Shown in pieces: positions 1-6,104 of a DNA stretch of 7,769 bases (within the stretch, counting starts at the first letter, position 1; each line of letters starts with the position of its first letter). The notes under the pieces were generated by a model. The model had not been told where the DNA came from. It made no database searches and saw nothing but the letters and a program-made list of their open reading frames with translations. Location of the stretch: NCBI GenBank assembly GCA_964343305.1, contig CAYFJO010000494.1, positions 1-7,769 on the forward strand, written 5' to 3'. A program made the translations under genes and the position numbers. Source of the stretch: CAYFJO01 sp964343305 (GTDB lineage Bacteria; Planctomycetota; Planctomycetia; Pirellulales; Pirellulaceae).

Positions 1-221
1 CAAGGGAACCAGTCCCGGTAGGAGTGGATCATAATTCTTCCGGACGGATTGAAAACCCACCTTCTCTTTCATGAACAAGCCGGACTAACCTCGTGTGCGA
101 GTCCCCAATCTTGCACAAGTTGGACCGAAGGTTTCAAAGAATTAGAAACCGTTGTGAGGAAATCTGCGGTCTTCCACTCAGCATGGTCAGAGTCCTGTGC
201 TGAGCGCGGCACAACGAGCGA
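1..221. other. Intergenic region downstream of the sulfotransferase gene
   Basis: No convincing gene is seen here. A 73-codon plus-strand reading frame (49-270) has low-complexity, Ser/Cys-rich content, no clear ribosome site, and runs into the end of the sulfotransferase gene on the other strand, so it is not called. The stretch holds two inverted repeats: a 7-bp perfect stem at 177-183/198-204 (listed separately) and a weaker bulged one at 105-123 (CCAA and CTTG pairing with CAAG and TTGG). Neither is followed by a T tract on the minus strand, so a classical intrinsic terminator is not supported. Confidence 0.5.
177..204 (-). terminator. Possible 3'-end hairpin after the sulfotransferase gene (weak)
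   Basis: The sequence CTCAGCA (177-183) pairs perfectly with TGCTGAG (198-204) across a 14-base loop. The stem starts 17 bases past the sulfotransferase stop codon on the minus strand. It could mark the transcript end or protect the mRNA 3' end. No run of T follows on the minus strand, so it does not meet the usual intrinsic-terminator pattern, and a 7-bp stem with a long loop can arise by chance. Confidence 0.2.
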
Positions 222-1034
222 TTATGCCGCCTTTTTGCCAGCCCGCCGCAGCCAGTCGCCTGGTTTGTAGAGAAACCAACGATGGGCATTGGACAATGCG
301 ATGCTCAATGAAACTTGACGCGGTGCCGGCAGGCTCGCTTCGAGGCGGCTGAGGTCCGTTTGCAATCTTGGACCGTAATCGGCGAGCTGTCGAGGATAGA
401 TCTGTTCACACACGTAGCGATACAGTTTGATGTCTTCCTGGTTGTGATCGATGACCGCTTGACATTGTTTGGCGTCGTCGAGGATCTGGCGTTTGATTTG
501 ATTGTCTTCGGCGATGTTTCGGCTGCGGTAGCGGATCTTGAGTTGCCGCTGGTCAGACCAGCTTTTCAACAACACCAGTGATTCATTGAACTGTTCGACA
601 AGCCCTACGAAGCCAACCCTGGTCTGGAGCATTTCAATCGCCGCATCGGCGTCTTCCGTGCCGGTAAGAAATCGTGTCTGGTAGTTCGCAGACTTGACTA
701 ACCATGCGTCAAAATCAGGCACATACTTGCCTCGCGCGCCGTTGATGCGAAATTGGAAATGAGACACGCATCGCATCACAGGATCGCGCAAGAAAGTGTA
801 ATAGCGAAGGTCCGGGCAAGCATCGGTCAGGTTGGAATAAGGCCGAATCGAATGTCCGGCAATACTCTTGAGTAGCGGATAGACTCGCATGGCGAAACGC
901 AAGTCATCGGCGGTTGCGATGCCCGTGTGCTTGAAATAATTCCGAAAGTCGCAATGCTGCCCCGGAAACGACTGGTGCAGTACGTTGAGCAGTGTTTGAC
1001 CGGCGGTCTTTTCGATGTGTACTTGAGCGAGCAT
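222..1034 (-). CDS. Sulfotransferase family protein (PAPS-dependent)
   Basis: A 270-residue protein predicted to transfer sulfate from PAPS to a hydroxyl, probably on a carbohydrate. Seen: an N-terminal 5'-phosphosulfate loop HIEKTAGQT (residues 6-14, with Lys9), GHSIRPY (60-66), the 3'-phosphate motif FLRDPVMRCVSHF (81-93, with Arg83 and Ser91), NYQTRFLTG (117-125) and FVGLVEQFNESL (142-153). This order is typical of Sulfotransfer_2/heparan-sulfate-type bacterial sulfotransferases. The start at 1034 is chosen because the phosphosulfate loop normally lies at the extreme N-terminus and a GGAG lies just upstream. The frame stays open to an ATG at 1070 and a GTG at 1100, adding 12 or 22 residues. 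No signal peptide or membrane segment is seen, so it is probably cytoplasmic. The C-terminus is basic (RRAGKKAA). The acceptor cannot be read from sequence. It lies downstream of, and on the same strand as, the secreted protein gene, with a repeat between them. Confidence 0.82.
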   Translation of the reverse strand: MLAQVHIEKTAGQTLLNVLHQSFPGQHCDFRNYFKHTGIATADDLRFAMRVYPLLKSIAGHSIRPYSNLTDACPDLRYYTFLRDPVMRCVSHFQFRINGARGKYVPDFDAWLVKSANYQTRFLTGTEDADAAIEMLQTRVGFVGLVEQFNESLVLLKSWSDQRQLKIRYRSRNIAEDNQIKRQILDDAKQCQAVIDHNQEDIKLYRYVCEQIYPRQLADYGPRLQTDLSRLEASLPAPRQVSLSIALSNAHRWFLYKPGDWLRRAGKKAA

Positions 1035-1038
1035 TATT

Positions 1039-1047
1039 CTCCATCCT
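1039..1047 (-). promoter_or_regulatory. Ribosome binding site deciding the sulfotransferase start
   Basis: On the minus strand GGAG (1042-1039) lies 4 bases and AGGA (1047-1044) lies 9 bases before the ATG at 1034. The upstream in-frame ATG at 1070 has only a GAGG directly abutting it, which is too close to work well. This supports the 270-residue product over the longer versions. Confidence 0.5.
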
Positions 1048-1108
1048 GCGCGGAAGAATAGGCGTTCCATCCTCGAATCGCAACCCGAATTGCGCGACAC
1101 AGCCCTAG

Positions 1109-1160
1109 GTAGCCACGCTTGCCAAAGCGTGTTTTTCCGCGGTCTGGCGACCGCAGCTAC
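1109..1160. repeat. Paired REP-like element (two inverted GTAG-headed hairpins)
   Basis: Two hairpins face each other. On the plus strand, GTAGC (1109-1113) is followed by CACGCTT, loop GCCA and AAGCGTG (1114-1131). On the minus strand, reading from 1160, GTAGC is followed after one base by GCGGTC, loop GCCA and GACCGC (1154-1139). The two heads, GTAGC and GCTAC, also pair, so the whole unit can fold as a three-way junction. The stems differ but head and loop are identical. A 5' GTAG before a hairpin is the hallmark of REP sequences mobilised by RAYT (Y1 transposase-like) proteins, and inverted pairs resemble BIMEs. A further minus-strand GTAGG at 1177-1173 may be a decayed head. The element starts 25 bases past the stop of the upstream minus-strand gene. 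No RAYT gene lies in this window. Confidence 0.65.
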
Positions 1161-1184
1161 TGAAAAATCCGTCCTACGCTGGGA

Positions 1185-3083
1185 TTACTGCATGTCTTTG
1201 CTGAGGAAGCACCCGGTGACGAACCATCCGACGTCGGGGTGCGTTCGGACAAATGCTCCGGCCGGGCCGAGATACCGGCGCACGATCTGATATTCCGGCA
1301 ACTTGCTCCCGTCAATCTGCTGGATGCGCGGCTGGCCTTCTTCACCAGTGCCCAGGAAGCCGTTGAGCAATTTGCCTTGGAGCGTTTCCGACTCCGCCAT
1401 TTTATTGGCCTTCAACAACTCGTAGTCGGCCCGAAGCGATTCATCCAGCCGGTTGAACATCCGAAAACTGTCTTCGCCGGCCCCCAGACGCTCGAGCATG
1501 TCGGTCACTGCTTGAAAATCAGCACTCTCAGCAATCGTATCTTGTTCATCCACGTCGTTCATCAACTCTGCGATGTAGTCTACATGCGAAGCGATCAGCA
1601 AATGCCCGCGGACAACCGCCACGGCCGAATTCGGCAAGGCACGCTCTTCATCTTCTTCCTCCTCCTCGTCATCAAGACCAAGAGGCCCTAATCCTGGAAC
1701 GCCGTCGATTGTCGGCACGTCCAGATCATCCTCTTCTTCTTGCTGCTCGACAATTTCCCAAATGATTTGTTTGCCAACGATTCGTTTCTTCGCCTGGGGA
1801 TCATGCTCCATCGCCCGGTCAACAGTCTTCTTAACAATCACAGGATTCTTCAGTTCGATGGCGAAAACAAATCGTTCACTTTGCGGAGTCACCGGCAGTC
1901 GATAGTCCACGATGACCGACGCTCGATCCGACAGGTGATTGATCAACTCGTTTGGAATGTCAATCCTTGGACCACTTGGATCGTGCTTAATGCTTTTCAG
2001 AACTTCGTCAAAAATCGCTTCGCCGGCGACCTTGTCGATGGGCCATTTGGAAGCCCAAAATGCTTCCGACAGATTCCATTTGAATGTGGTATACGATGCG
2101 CCTTTGCGGGGCACCCAGTGCTGGGGTGCCAAAGCCGCGCTGTTTGGAAAATCCAACATCTTCGCGCCAAGTTCTTTTGTACCGGGGGCATACACAAAAC
2201 TGTGATGAACCAGTTCTTGTTCACCTGTGGCGAAAATGACATGCCCGCCGGCACCTTTGACGACACGAAATCCGGTCGAACCAAACACGTCCAGCAAGTC
2301 GATTCCACTCCGCTTTTTCGGACCCTGTTCGGCACGATTCGTTTCAAAAAAACCAAAGGGCTCAACGAACCAGCGTGCATGAGCGGTCAAATCGCCCGCG
2401 GCTTTCGCACATCGATCCATGGCTTCGCGATAGGCCGGAACATTGCCCAGAATGTCGTCGTGGTCGCCAACAAAGCGTGCCAGCAGATCACCACAAGTAG
2501 ATTCATGGTCCGCCGCGATCAGTTGATCTTCGTGAATCGTGTAGTAAATCTTGTCTGGTGTCCGACGGCCTTTCTTGACCGGCATCACGTGCAACACAAC
2601 TTTATGGCCAAAGAGTTCGATCGTGGAACGACGTCCGCCTTCTTTCTTCAAGTTGTCAGAAATCTTGGCCAGCAAATCCTCGGCTTCTTCCTGATGACCG
2701 GTGACGTCAACCAGCAGAGCGACTGCATACTTTGTTTTGTCATTGTTTGGCTGAATCCGCGCGAAACAAACTTCGCCGCCAGAGATGCTGCGAACGTCAT
2801 CAATCGTGATCGACAGTTTCGCGCCCGCTCGATTTAGTTTCTCGTTGAGTTGGCGATTCAGATCCTTGTTGAAGCCTTCCATCTTTGGATCATTTAGCAG
2901 CCGGCCGAATTGCGTCTCGTTCCATTTCTTTTCAAACAAATCCAAATCCCCAATGGAGATGTAGCCCTTGGTCGTATTCGGCAGCAAAGTCTCACTAGGT
3001 CGAGCAGCGGAAGCACTTTGTGAAAACGCGCTGATGGCCAACAGAAGGCAAACCAGAGAGTAAAGGGAAGAGGGTCGAGCCAC
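1185..3083 (-). CDS. Secreted DUF3352-like planctomycete protein of unknown function
   Basis: A 632-residue protein of unknown function. Residues 1-26 look like a Sec signal peptide: a short basic start, a hydrophobic core (about 7-20) and an SASA-A cleavage site. The mature start (LLPNTTKGYISIGDLDLF, then WNETQFGRLLNDPKM near 54-68) matches the pattern of DUF3352-like proteins, where a beta strand is followed by a helix carrying 'xxLxxDPxM'. The rest alternates strand-rich blocks such as HLLIASH (494-500) with charged helices. An acidic segment, 447-480, has a run of Asp/Glu around a Pro/Gly-rich stretch (462-470) and may be a flexible surface or cation-binding loop. The C-terminus (YLGPAGAFVRTHPDVGWFVTG, 604-624) resembles the end of many planctomycete paralogues. 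No membrane helix follows the signal peptide, so it is probably periplasmic or exported. It starts with GTG. Confidence 0.85.
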   Translation of the reverse strand: MARPSSLYSLVCLLLAISAFSQSASAARPSETLLPNTTKGYISIGDLDLFEKKWNETQFGRLLNDPKMEGFNKDLNRQLNEKLNRAGAKLSITIDDVRSISGGEVCFARIQPNNDKTKYAVALLVDVTGHQEEAEDLLAKISDNLKKEGGRRSTIELFGHKVVLHVMPVKKGRRTPDKIYYTIHEDQLIAADHESTCGDLLARFVGDHDDILGNVPAYREAMDRCAKAAGDLTAHARWFVEPFGFFETNRAEQGPKKRSGIDLLDVFGSTGFRVVKGAGGHVIFATGEQELVHHSFVYAPGTKELGAKMLDFPNSAALAPQHWVPRKGASYTTFKWNLSEAFWASKWPIDKVAGEAIFDEVLKSIKHDPSGPRIDIPNELINHLSDRASVIVDYRLPVTPQSERFVFAIELKNPVIVKKTVDRAMEHDPQAKKRIVGKQIIWEIVEQQEEEDDLDVPTIDGVPGLGPLGLDDEEEEEDEERALPNSAVAVVRGHLLIASHVDYIAELMNDVDEQDTIAESADFQAVTDMLERLGAGEDSFRMFNRLDESLRADYELLKANKMAESETLQGKLLNGFLGTGEEGQPRIQQIDGSKLPEYQIVRRYLGPAGAFVRTHPDVGWFVTGCFLSKDMQ

Positions 3084-3372
3084 GGCAAACTCTCCTTACG
3101 GAATAAACATGGAGTTGATTGAAGATCAGCGAGAGGCGAATCAACAGCAAGGGTCTTCACTTCATATCGGCAGAATACCCTGCGAACACGAACCAACTGA
3201 TGAAATGAGCACTTCTTTACTGATACATTTATATCGCCTAAACCCAATGAACGTAACCAATAACTTGTGGATTTGGTAAAAGTGGGAAGGCTTCGTCCTC
3301 TGGGGTATCGGCCAGTAATTGATATCTCCTGCATTCTGGACGCTCGGATGGTAAGGCGCCATAATCCCATAC
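3084..3372. promoter_or_regulatory. Divergent intergenic region between the secreted protein and HD-domain genes
   Basis: This stretch must carry the promoters of both flanking genes, since they are transcribed away from each other. It is visibly richer in A and T than the genes, most so around 3210-3290. TATA-like hexamers occur near 3225-3233, but I cannot pair them confidently with a -35 element on either strand. Several short minus-strand frames cross it. One (3238-3387, 49 codons) reads in a protein-like way and is discussed as a finding, but it is not called as a gene. No riboswitch, tRNA or operator was recognised. Confidence 0.45.
3091..3097 (-). promoter_or_regulatory. Strong ribosome binding site that fixes a GTG start
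   Basis: On the minus strand AAGGAGA (3097-3091) lies 7 bases before GTG (3083-3081). The spacing is ideal, and the signal peptide begins directly after the GTG, so this non-ATG start is well supported. Confidence 0.75.
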
Positions 3373-4770
3373 ATGCGGCCTTATCATCAAGAAAGCCTTA
3401 GTTTCGACGCAATTCACGGGTATATCCCATTCACTTCGGCCGTCAAGAGCAGCTCGGACGAGGTATCCGAGCGTCAGATTATCGATCATCCGTGGCTTCA
3501 ACGACTTCGTCAAATTCACCAGCTTCAAACAGCATGGTGGGTCTTTCCGACGGCTGAGCACACGCGATTTCAACACGTCATTGGTGTCATGCACTTGGCA
3601 AGCCGCGCCGCTGGCACTCTGTATGACAGCTTGCAATCAACTTGCAGTGACGTGCCCAGTCGCGGCTATGTCGAATCGTTGCTGCGAATGACGGGCCTGT
3701 TGCACGACGTGGGCCACGGTCCGTTCGGTCATTTCTTTGACGACCATTACTTGCGACAGTTCAATCTCACGCACGAAATTCTTGGCAAGACCATCATCTG
3801 TGACGAACTCGGTGATCTGCTCAAGCGTCTGCGACGCAATCCCAACAGCGAGCTTGCCGCGAACGAACAACTCGACCCCCGCCAGATCGCCTGGCTAATG
3901 ACGCGTCCCACGAATCAGGACGACAAACATCCGCAATGGTTGCGGTTCTTGCGCAGCTTGCTCAGCGGCATCTATACGATTGACAACTTGGACTTTGTGT
4001 TGCGCGACGCCTACATGTCCGGGTACAGCCAACGCTCGTTTGACCTCGATCGGTTGTTGCATTACACATTCTTCAGCAACACGGGTCTGACAATCCACGA
4101 CCGTGGTGTCGACGCCTTGCTGCGTTTTATGGCGTCGCGCGCCGAGCTGTTTCGTTCGATTTATTTCCACCGCACCGTGCGTGCGATCGACATGACGCTG
4201 CAGGACTTGTTTACCGAGAGCATGAGGCTGGTGTTGCCGGGCAACCCGCTCGACCATCTCGATGAATACTTGCACTTTACGGAATCCGCACTGCTGGTCG
4301 ATGTCTCCCGCTGGCAGCAAAGCAAGAGCAAAAAGAAACAAGAGCTTGGCAAGCAATGGAAGGCACTACTTGCTCGCCAATTGCGTTGGAAAATGATCTG
4401 CCAGCGAAACCTAGTTTTCACGGAAGACGACGCGGAACAATCCAGCGTGTTCAGCGACGCGTCGCTCGTGGAAAAAAAGGTGCGAGATCATTTGCCCCCA
4501 CACCTTGCGAACGTGCCGCTTCGGATCGACATCGCTCGCCACATCCATCGCCCCCACACACGCGGCCCATCTTCAGGACAGAACTTTCTCTACGACTCGG
4601 CTCGCGACTCCATCCGGCCATTGAGCGCCAACGAATTGTACGACCGCCTGCCGGTGAGCCACAGAATATGTAGAATCTATGCCGAGACCGACGACCACCG
4701 CACCGAAATGACGACCGCCTTGGACGAATTGATCGGCGGACGCATTGCAGACGATTTGACAAACATGTAG
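3373..4770 (+). CDS. HD-domain phosphohydrolase (SAMHD1/dGTPase-like)
   Basis: A 465-residue soluble protein of the HD superfamily (COG1078-like), probably a metal-dependent dNTP triphosphohydrolase or related nucleotide phosphohydrolase. Seen: an N-terminal signature (FDAIHGYIPF, 11-20), LQRLRQIHQL (42-51), HTRFQHVIGVMHLA (63-76), LLHDVGHGPFGHFFD (109-123) and YTIDNLDFVLRDAYMSG (201-217). By comparison with SAMHD1, the metal ligands would be His68, His111, Asp112 and Asp204, so the H-HD-D set is complete. The position of SAMHD1 Lys312 is Asn205 here and Tyr315 is Phe208, so nucleotide selectivity may differ. A lysine-rich stretch (317-330, KSKSK/KKQELGK type) is followed by a divergent C-terminal third. 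An in-frame TAA at 3352-3354 makes the ATG at 3373 the only good start, though no strong Shine-Dalgarno precedes it. Its TAG stop lies inside a repeat. Substrate is inferred, not shown. Confidence 0.92.
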   Translation: MRPYHQESLSFDAIHGYIPFTSAVKSSSDEVSERQIIDHPWLQRLRQIHQLQTAWWVFPTAEHTRFQHVIGVMHLASRAAGTLYDSLQSTCSDVPSRGYVESLLRMTGLLHDVGHGPFGHFFDDHYLRQFNLTHEILGKTIICDELGDLLKRLRRNPNSELAANEQLDPRQIAWLMTRPTNQDDKHPQWLRFLRSLLSGIYTIDNLDFVLRDAYMSGYSQRSFDLDRLLHYTFFSNTGLTIHDRGVDALLRFMASRAELFRSIYFHRTVRAIDMTLQDLFTESMRLVLPGNPLDHLDEYLHFTESALLVDVSRWQQSKSKKKQELGKQWKALLARQLRWKMICQRNLVFTEDDAEQSSVFSDASLVEKKVRDHLPPHLANVPLRIDIARHIHRPHTRGPSSGQNFLYDSARDSIRPLSANELYDRLPVSHRICRIYAETDDHRTEMTTALDELIGGRIADDLTNM

Positions 4771-4787
4771 GTCATGCTCCGCATGAC
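4767..4787 (+). repeat. Single GTAG-headed REP-like hairpin overlapping the HD-gene stop
   Basis: GTAG (4767-4770) is followed at once by GTCATGC, loop TCC and GCATGAC (4771-4787), a perfect 7-bp stem. This matches the plan of RAYT-linked REPs: a 5' GTAG head, then an imperfect or perfect palindrome. The TAG of the head is the stop codon of the HD gene. The stem differs in sequence from both hairpins at 1109-1160, so it would belong to another REP subgroup. Lying in the short gap before the kinase, it could slow 3' exonucleases or partly separate expression of the two genes. No T tract follows, so it is not a standard terminator. Confidence 0.5.
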
Positions 4788-4797
4788 GAAACCAACC

Positions 4798-4801
4798 AGG
4801 A
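4798..4801 (+). promoter_or_regulatory. Ribosome binding site of the KDG kinase gene
   Basis: AGGA lies 7 bases before the ATG at 4809. It follows closely after the hairpin at 4771-4787, so translation can start independently of the HD gene even if both are on one transcript. Confidence 0.5.
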
Positions 4802-4808
4802 CAAAAGC

Positions 4809-5897
4809 ATGTTTCTAGGATTTGGCGAAATCATGGCTCGTATCGCCCCGCCGGACCATTTGCGATGGCAGCAAGCCGTTCCGGGACGTGTCGAAGTGAC
4901 GTGGGGCGGCGGCGAGGCAAACGTGTGTGCATCCCTTGCCATGTTTGGCGAATCGGCGCGCTACTTAACGGCGCTGCCCCGCAACTCCATCTCCCAATCG
5001 CTGGCGAACACGATGCGCGGCGTGGGAGTCGACACCAGCCAGATTTATTGGCGTGACGAAGGGCGATTGGGCGTCTATTTCGTCGAAGTCGGGACGAATC
5101 AACGCGGCTCAACAGTCTTGTACGATCGATCTTACAGCGCAATCAGTCTCGCTGCGCCGGAAGAATACAACTTCGACGCGGCTCTTTCCGGTGTGACTCA
5201 CGTTCACATCACGGGCATCACGCCGGCAATCAGCGAAAACGCCTGCCGCTCAAACCTGGAACTCATCAAACGCGCGAAGGTGTCAGGTGCGACGGTCTCG
5301 TGCGACCTGAACTATCGCAAGAAACTTTGGAATTGGCGCGACGGCACGCCGAAGCAACAACTGGCCCGCGAGTGTATGTCGCAGGTCTTGCCGCACGTCG
5401 ACCTGGTCATTGCCAACGAAGAAGACGCGGCAATGGTGCTCGACATTCACGCCGAAGGCACGGACGTCGAAGGTGGACAAATCAACGCCGCGGCTTACGA
5501 ACGGGTCGCGCGGGAAGTAGTGCATCAGTTCCCCAACGTGTCCCGCGTCGCCATCACGCTCCGCGAGAGTCTTTCCGCTGATCACAATAATTGGGGCGCG
5601 CTGTTGTTCGACAAGTCGGAGGACCGAGCCTACCTGGCACCGCTCGATTCCGACGGCAGATACCAGCCGTACGAAATCCGGGACATCGTCGACCGAGTCG
5701 GGGCCGGCGATTCATTTGCCGCCGGCCTGTTACACGCGCTGAACACAGACGATAATGGTCATCCTGAAAAAGCCATCCAGTTTGCCGTTGCCGCCAGTTG
5801 TTTGAAGCACTCCGTCAAGGGCGACTTCAACTACGTTACGCATGAAGAGGCCGCCACATTGGCCGCCGGCAACGCGACCGGACGCGTGCAACGATAG
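4809..5897 (+). CDS. kdgK: PfkB-family sugar kinase, probable 2-keto-3-deoxygluconate kinase
   Basis: A 362-residue cytoplasmic kinase that most likely phosphorylates 2-keto-3-deoxygluconate with ATP to KDPG, the entry to aldolase cleavage in uronate catabolism. Seen: GEIMARIAPP (6-15), the substrate-side glycine motif GGGEANVC (33-40), TALPRNSISQ (54-63), YDRSYSAIS (105-113, typical of KDG kinases), CDLNYRKKLW (165-174), ANEEDA (202-207) and the PfkB C-terminal signature DRVGAGDSFAAGLL (295-308), with Asp301 as catalytic base. The ending KGDFNYVTHEE (337-347) also fits the KDG kinase branch. Length is normal to slightly long for the family. The ATG at 4809 starts the first beta strand directly and has an AGGA site. 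The gene lies 38 bases after the HD gene and could be co-transcribed with it. Some relatives act on other sugars or sugar acids, so the exact substrate is less certain than the family. Confidence 0.9.
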   Translation: MFLGFGEIMARIAPPDHLRWQQAVPGRVEVTWGGGEANVCASLAMFGESARYLTALPRNSISQSLANTMRGVGVDTSQIYWRDEGRLGVYFVEVGTNQRGSTVLYDRSYSAISLAAPEEYNFDAALSGVTHVHITGITPAISENACRSNLELIKRAKVSGATVSCDLNYRKKLWNWRDGTPKQQLARECMSQVLPHVDLVIANEEDAAMVLDIHAEGTDVEGGQINAAAYERVAREVVHQFPNVSRVAITLRESLSADHNNWGALLFDKSEDRAYLAPLDSDGRYQPYEIRDIVDRVGAGDSFAAGLLHALNTDDNGHPEKAIQFAVAASCLKHSVKGDFNYVTHEEAATLAAGNATGRVQR

Positions 5898-5922
5898 CCG
5901 GCTGCCGCATTTTGCTCAGTCG

Positions 5923-5931
5923 AAGGAGGTG
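5923..5931 (+). promoter_or_regulatory. Near-perfect Shine-Dalgarno sequence upstream of a small ORF
   Basis: AAGGAGGTG fully complements the usual 16S rRNA 3' end and lies 8 bases before an ATG at 5940. It is the strongest ribosome site seen in the window, yet it precedes only a 26-codon frame. It may be chance or a real leader/small-protein start. Confidence 0.4.
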
Positions 5932-5939
5932 GGGAACGA

Positions 5940-6020
5940 ATGTCCGGAGAAATCGGACGATTACCACCAGGAAACGTAGATGAAACCCGCATCGACGTGT
6001 TCCTTGACACGCCGGGCTGA
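5940..6020 (+). CDS. Possible small ORF (26 residues) between kinase and sulfatase
   Basis: An ATG with an ideal ribosome site opens a 26-residue frame (starting MSGEIGRLPPG, ending VFLDTPG) that stops with TGA at 6018-6020. The peptide is acidic, has no signal peptide, membrane segment or known motif, and I do not recognise it. It starts 43 bases after the kinase stop and ends 84 bases before the sulfatase start, so it might be a translated leader or a free small protein. The evidence for it is the ribosome site alone; the frame is short enough to arise by chance. Confidence 0.25.
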   Translation: MSGEIGRLPPGNVDETRIDVFLDTPG

Positions 6021-6090
6021 ATTCATAATTCTGCATTGCGTAAAACTGCAATTGATAGGATCATCACACGCAAGGCGTCAAGATCGCATC

Positions 6091-6096
6091 GGGAGG
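6091..6096 (+). promoter_or_regulatory. Ribosome binding site deciding the sulfatase start
   Basis: GGGAGG lies 8 bases before the ATG at 6105. No other in-frame ATG is found close upstream, and the hydrophobic signal segment follows within the first 36 codons. Confidence 0.55.
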
Positions 6097-6104
6097 CTAC
6101 ACGA

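Noticed and set aside
49..270. A 73-codon plus-strand frame at the left edge
   Set aside because: It has no ribosome site, Ser/Cys-rich random-looking content, and overlaps the end of the sulfotransferase gene on the other strand.
1109..1160. Hairpins as an intrinsic terminator for the minus-strand secreted-protein gene
   Set aside because: No T tract follows either stem on the minus strand. The T run (1132-1136) lies after the first hairpin on the plus strand, where no upstream gene is present.
1109..1177. CRISPR array or insertion sequence at the repeat cluster
   Set aside because: There are no regularly spaced identical repeats with spacers, no transposase gene and no target-site duplication. 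The units differ in stem sequence and fit REP-like elements better.
1740..2837. A 365-codon plus-strand frame opposite the secreted DUF3352-like gene
   Set aside because: It lies wholly antisense to a gene with a signal peptide, strong ribosome site and family-like pattern. Its own translation shows no motif or domain-like order.
3895..4356. A 153-codon minus-strand frame inside the HD gene
   Set aside because: It is antisense to the conserved HD-domain coding sequence and has no recognisable motif.
3373..6020. A defence island built on the HD phosphohydrolase
   Set aside because: The neighbours are a sugar kinase, a sulfatase and a secreted protein. No nuclease, helicase, toxin, cyclase or other defence-type gene is visible.
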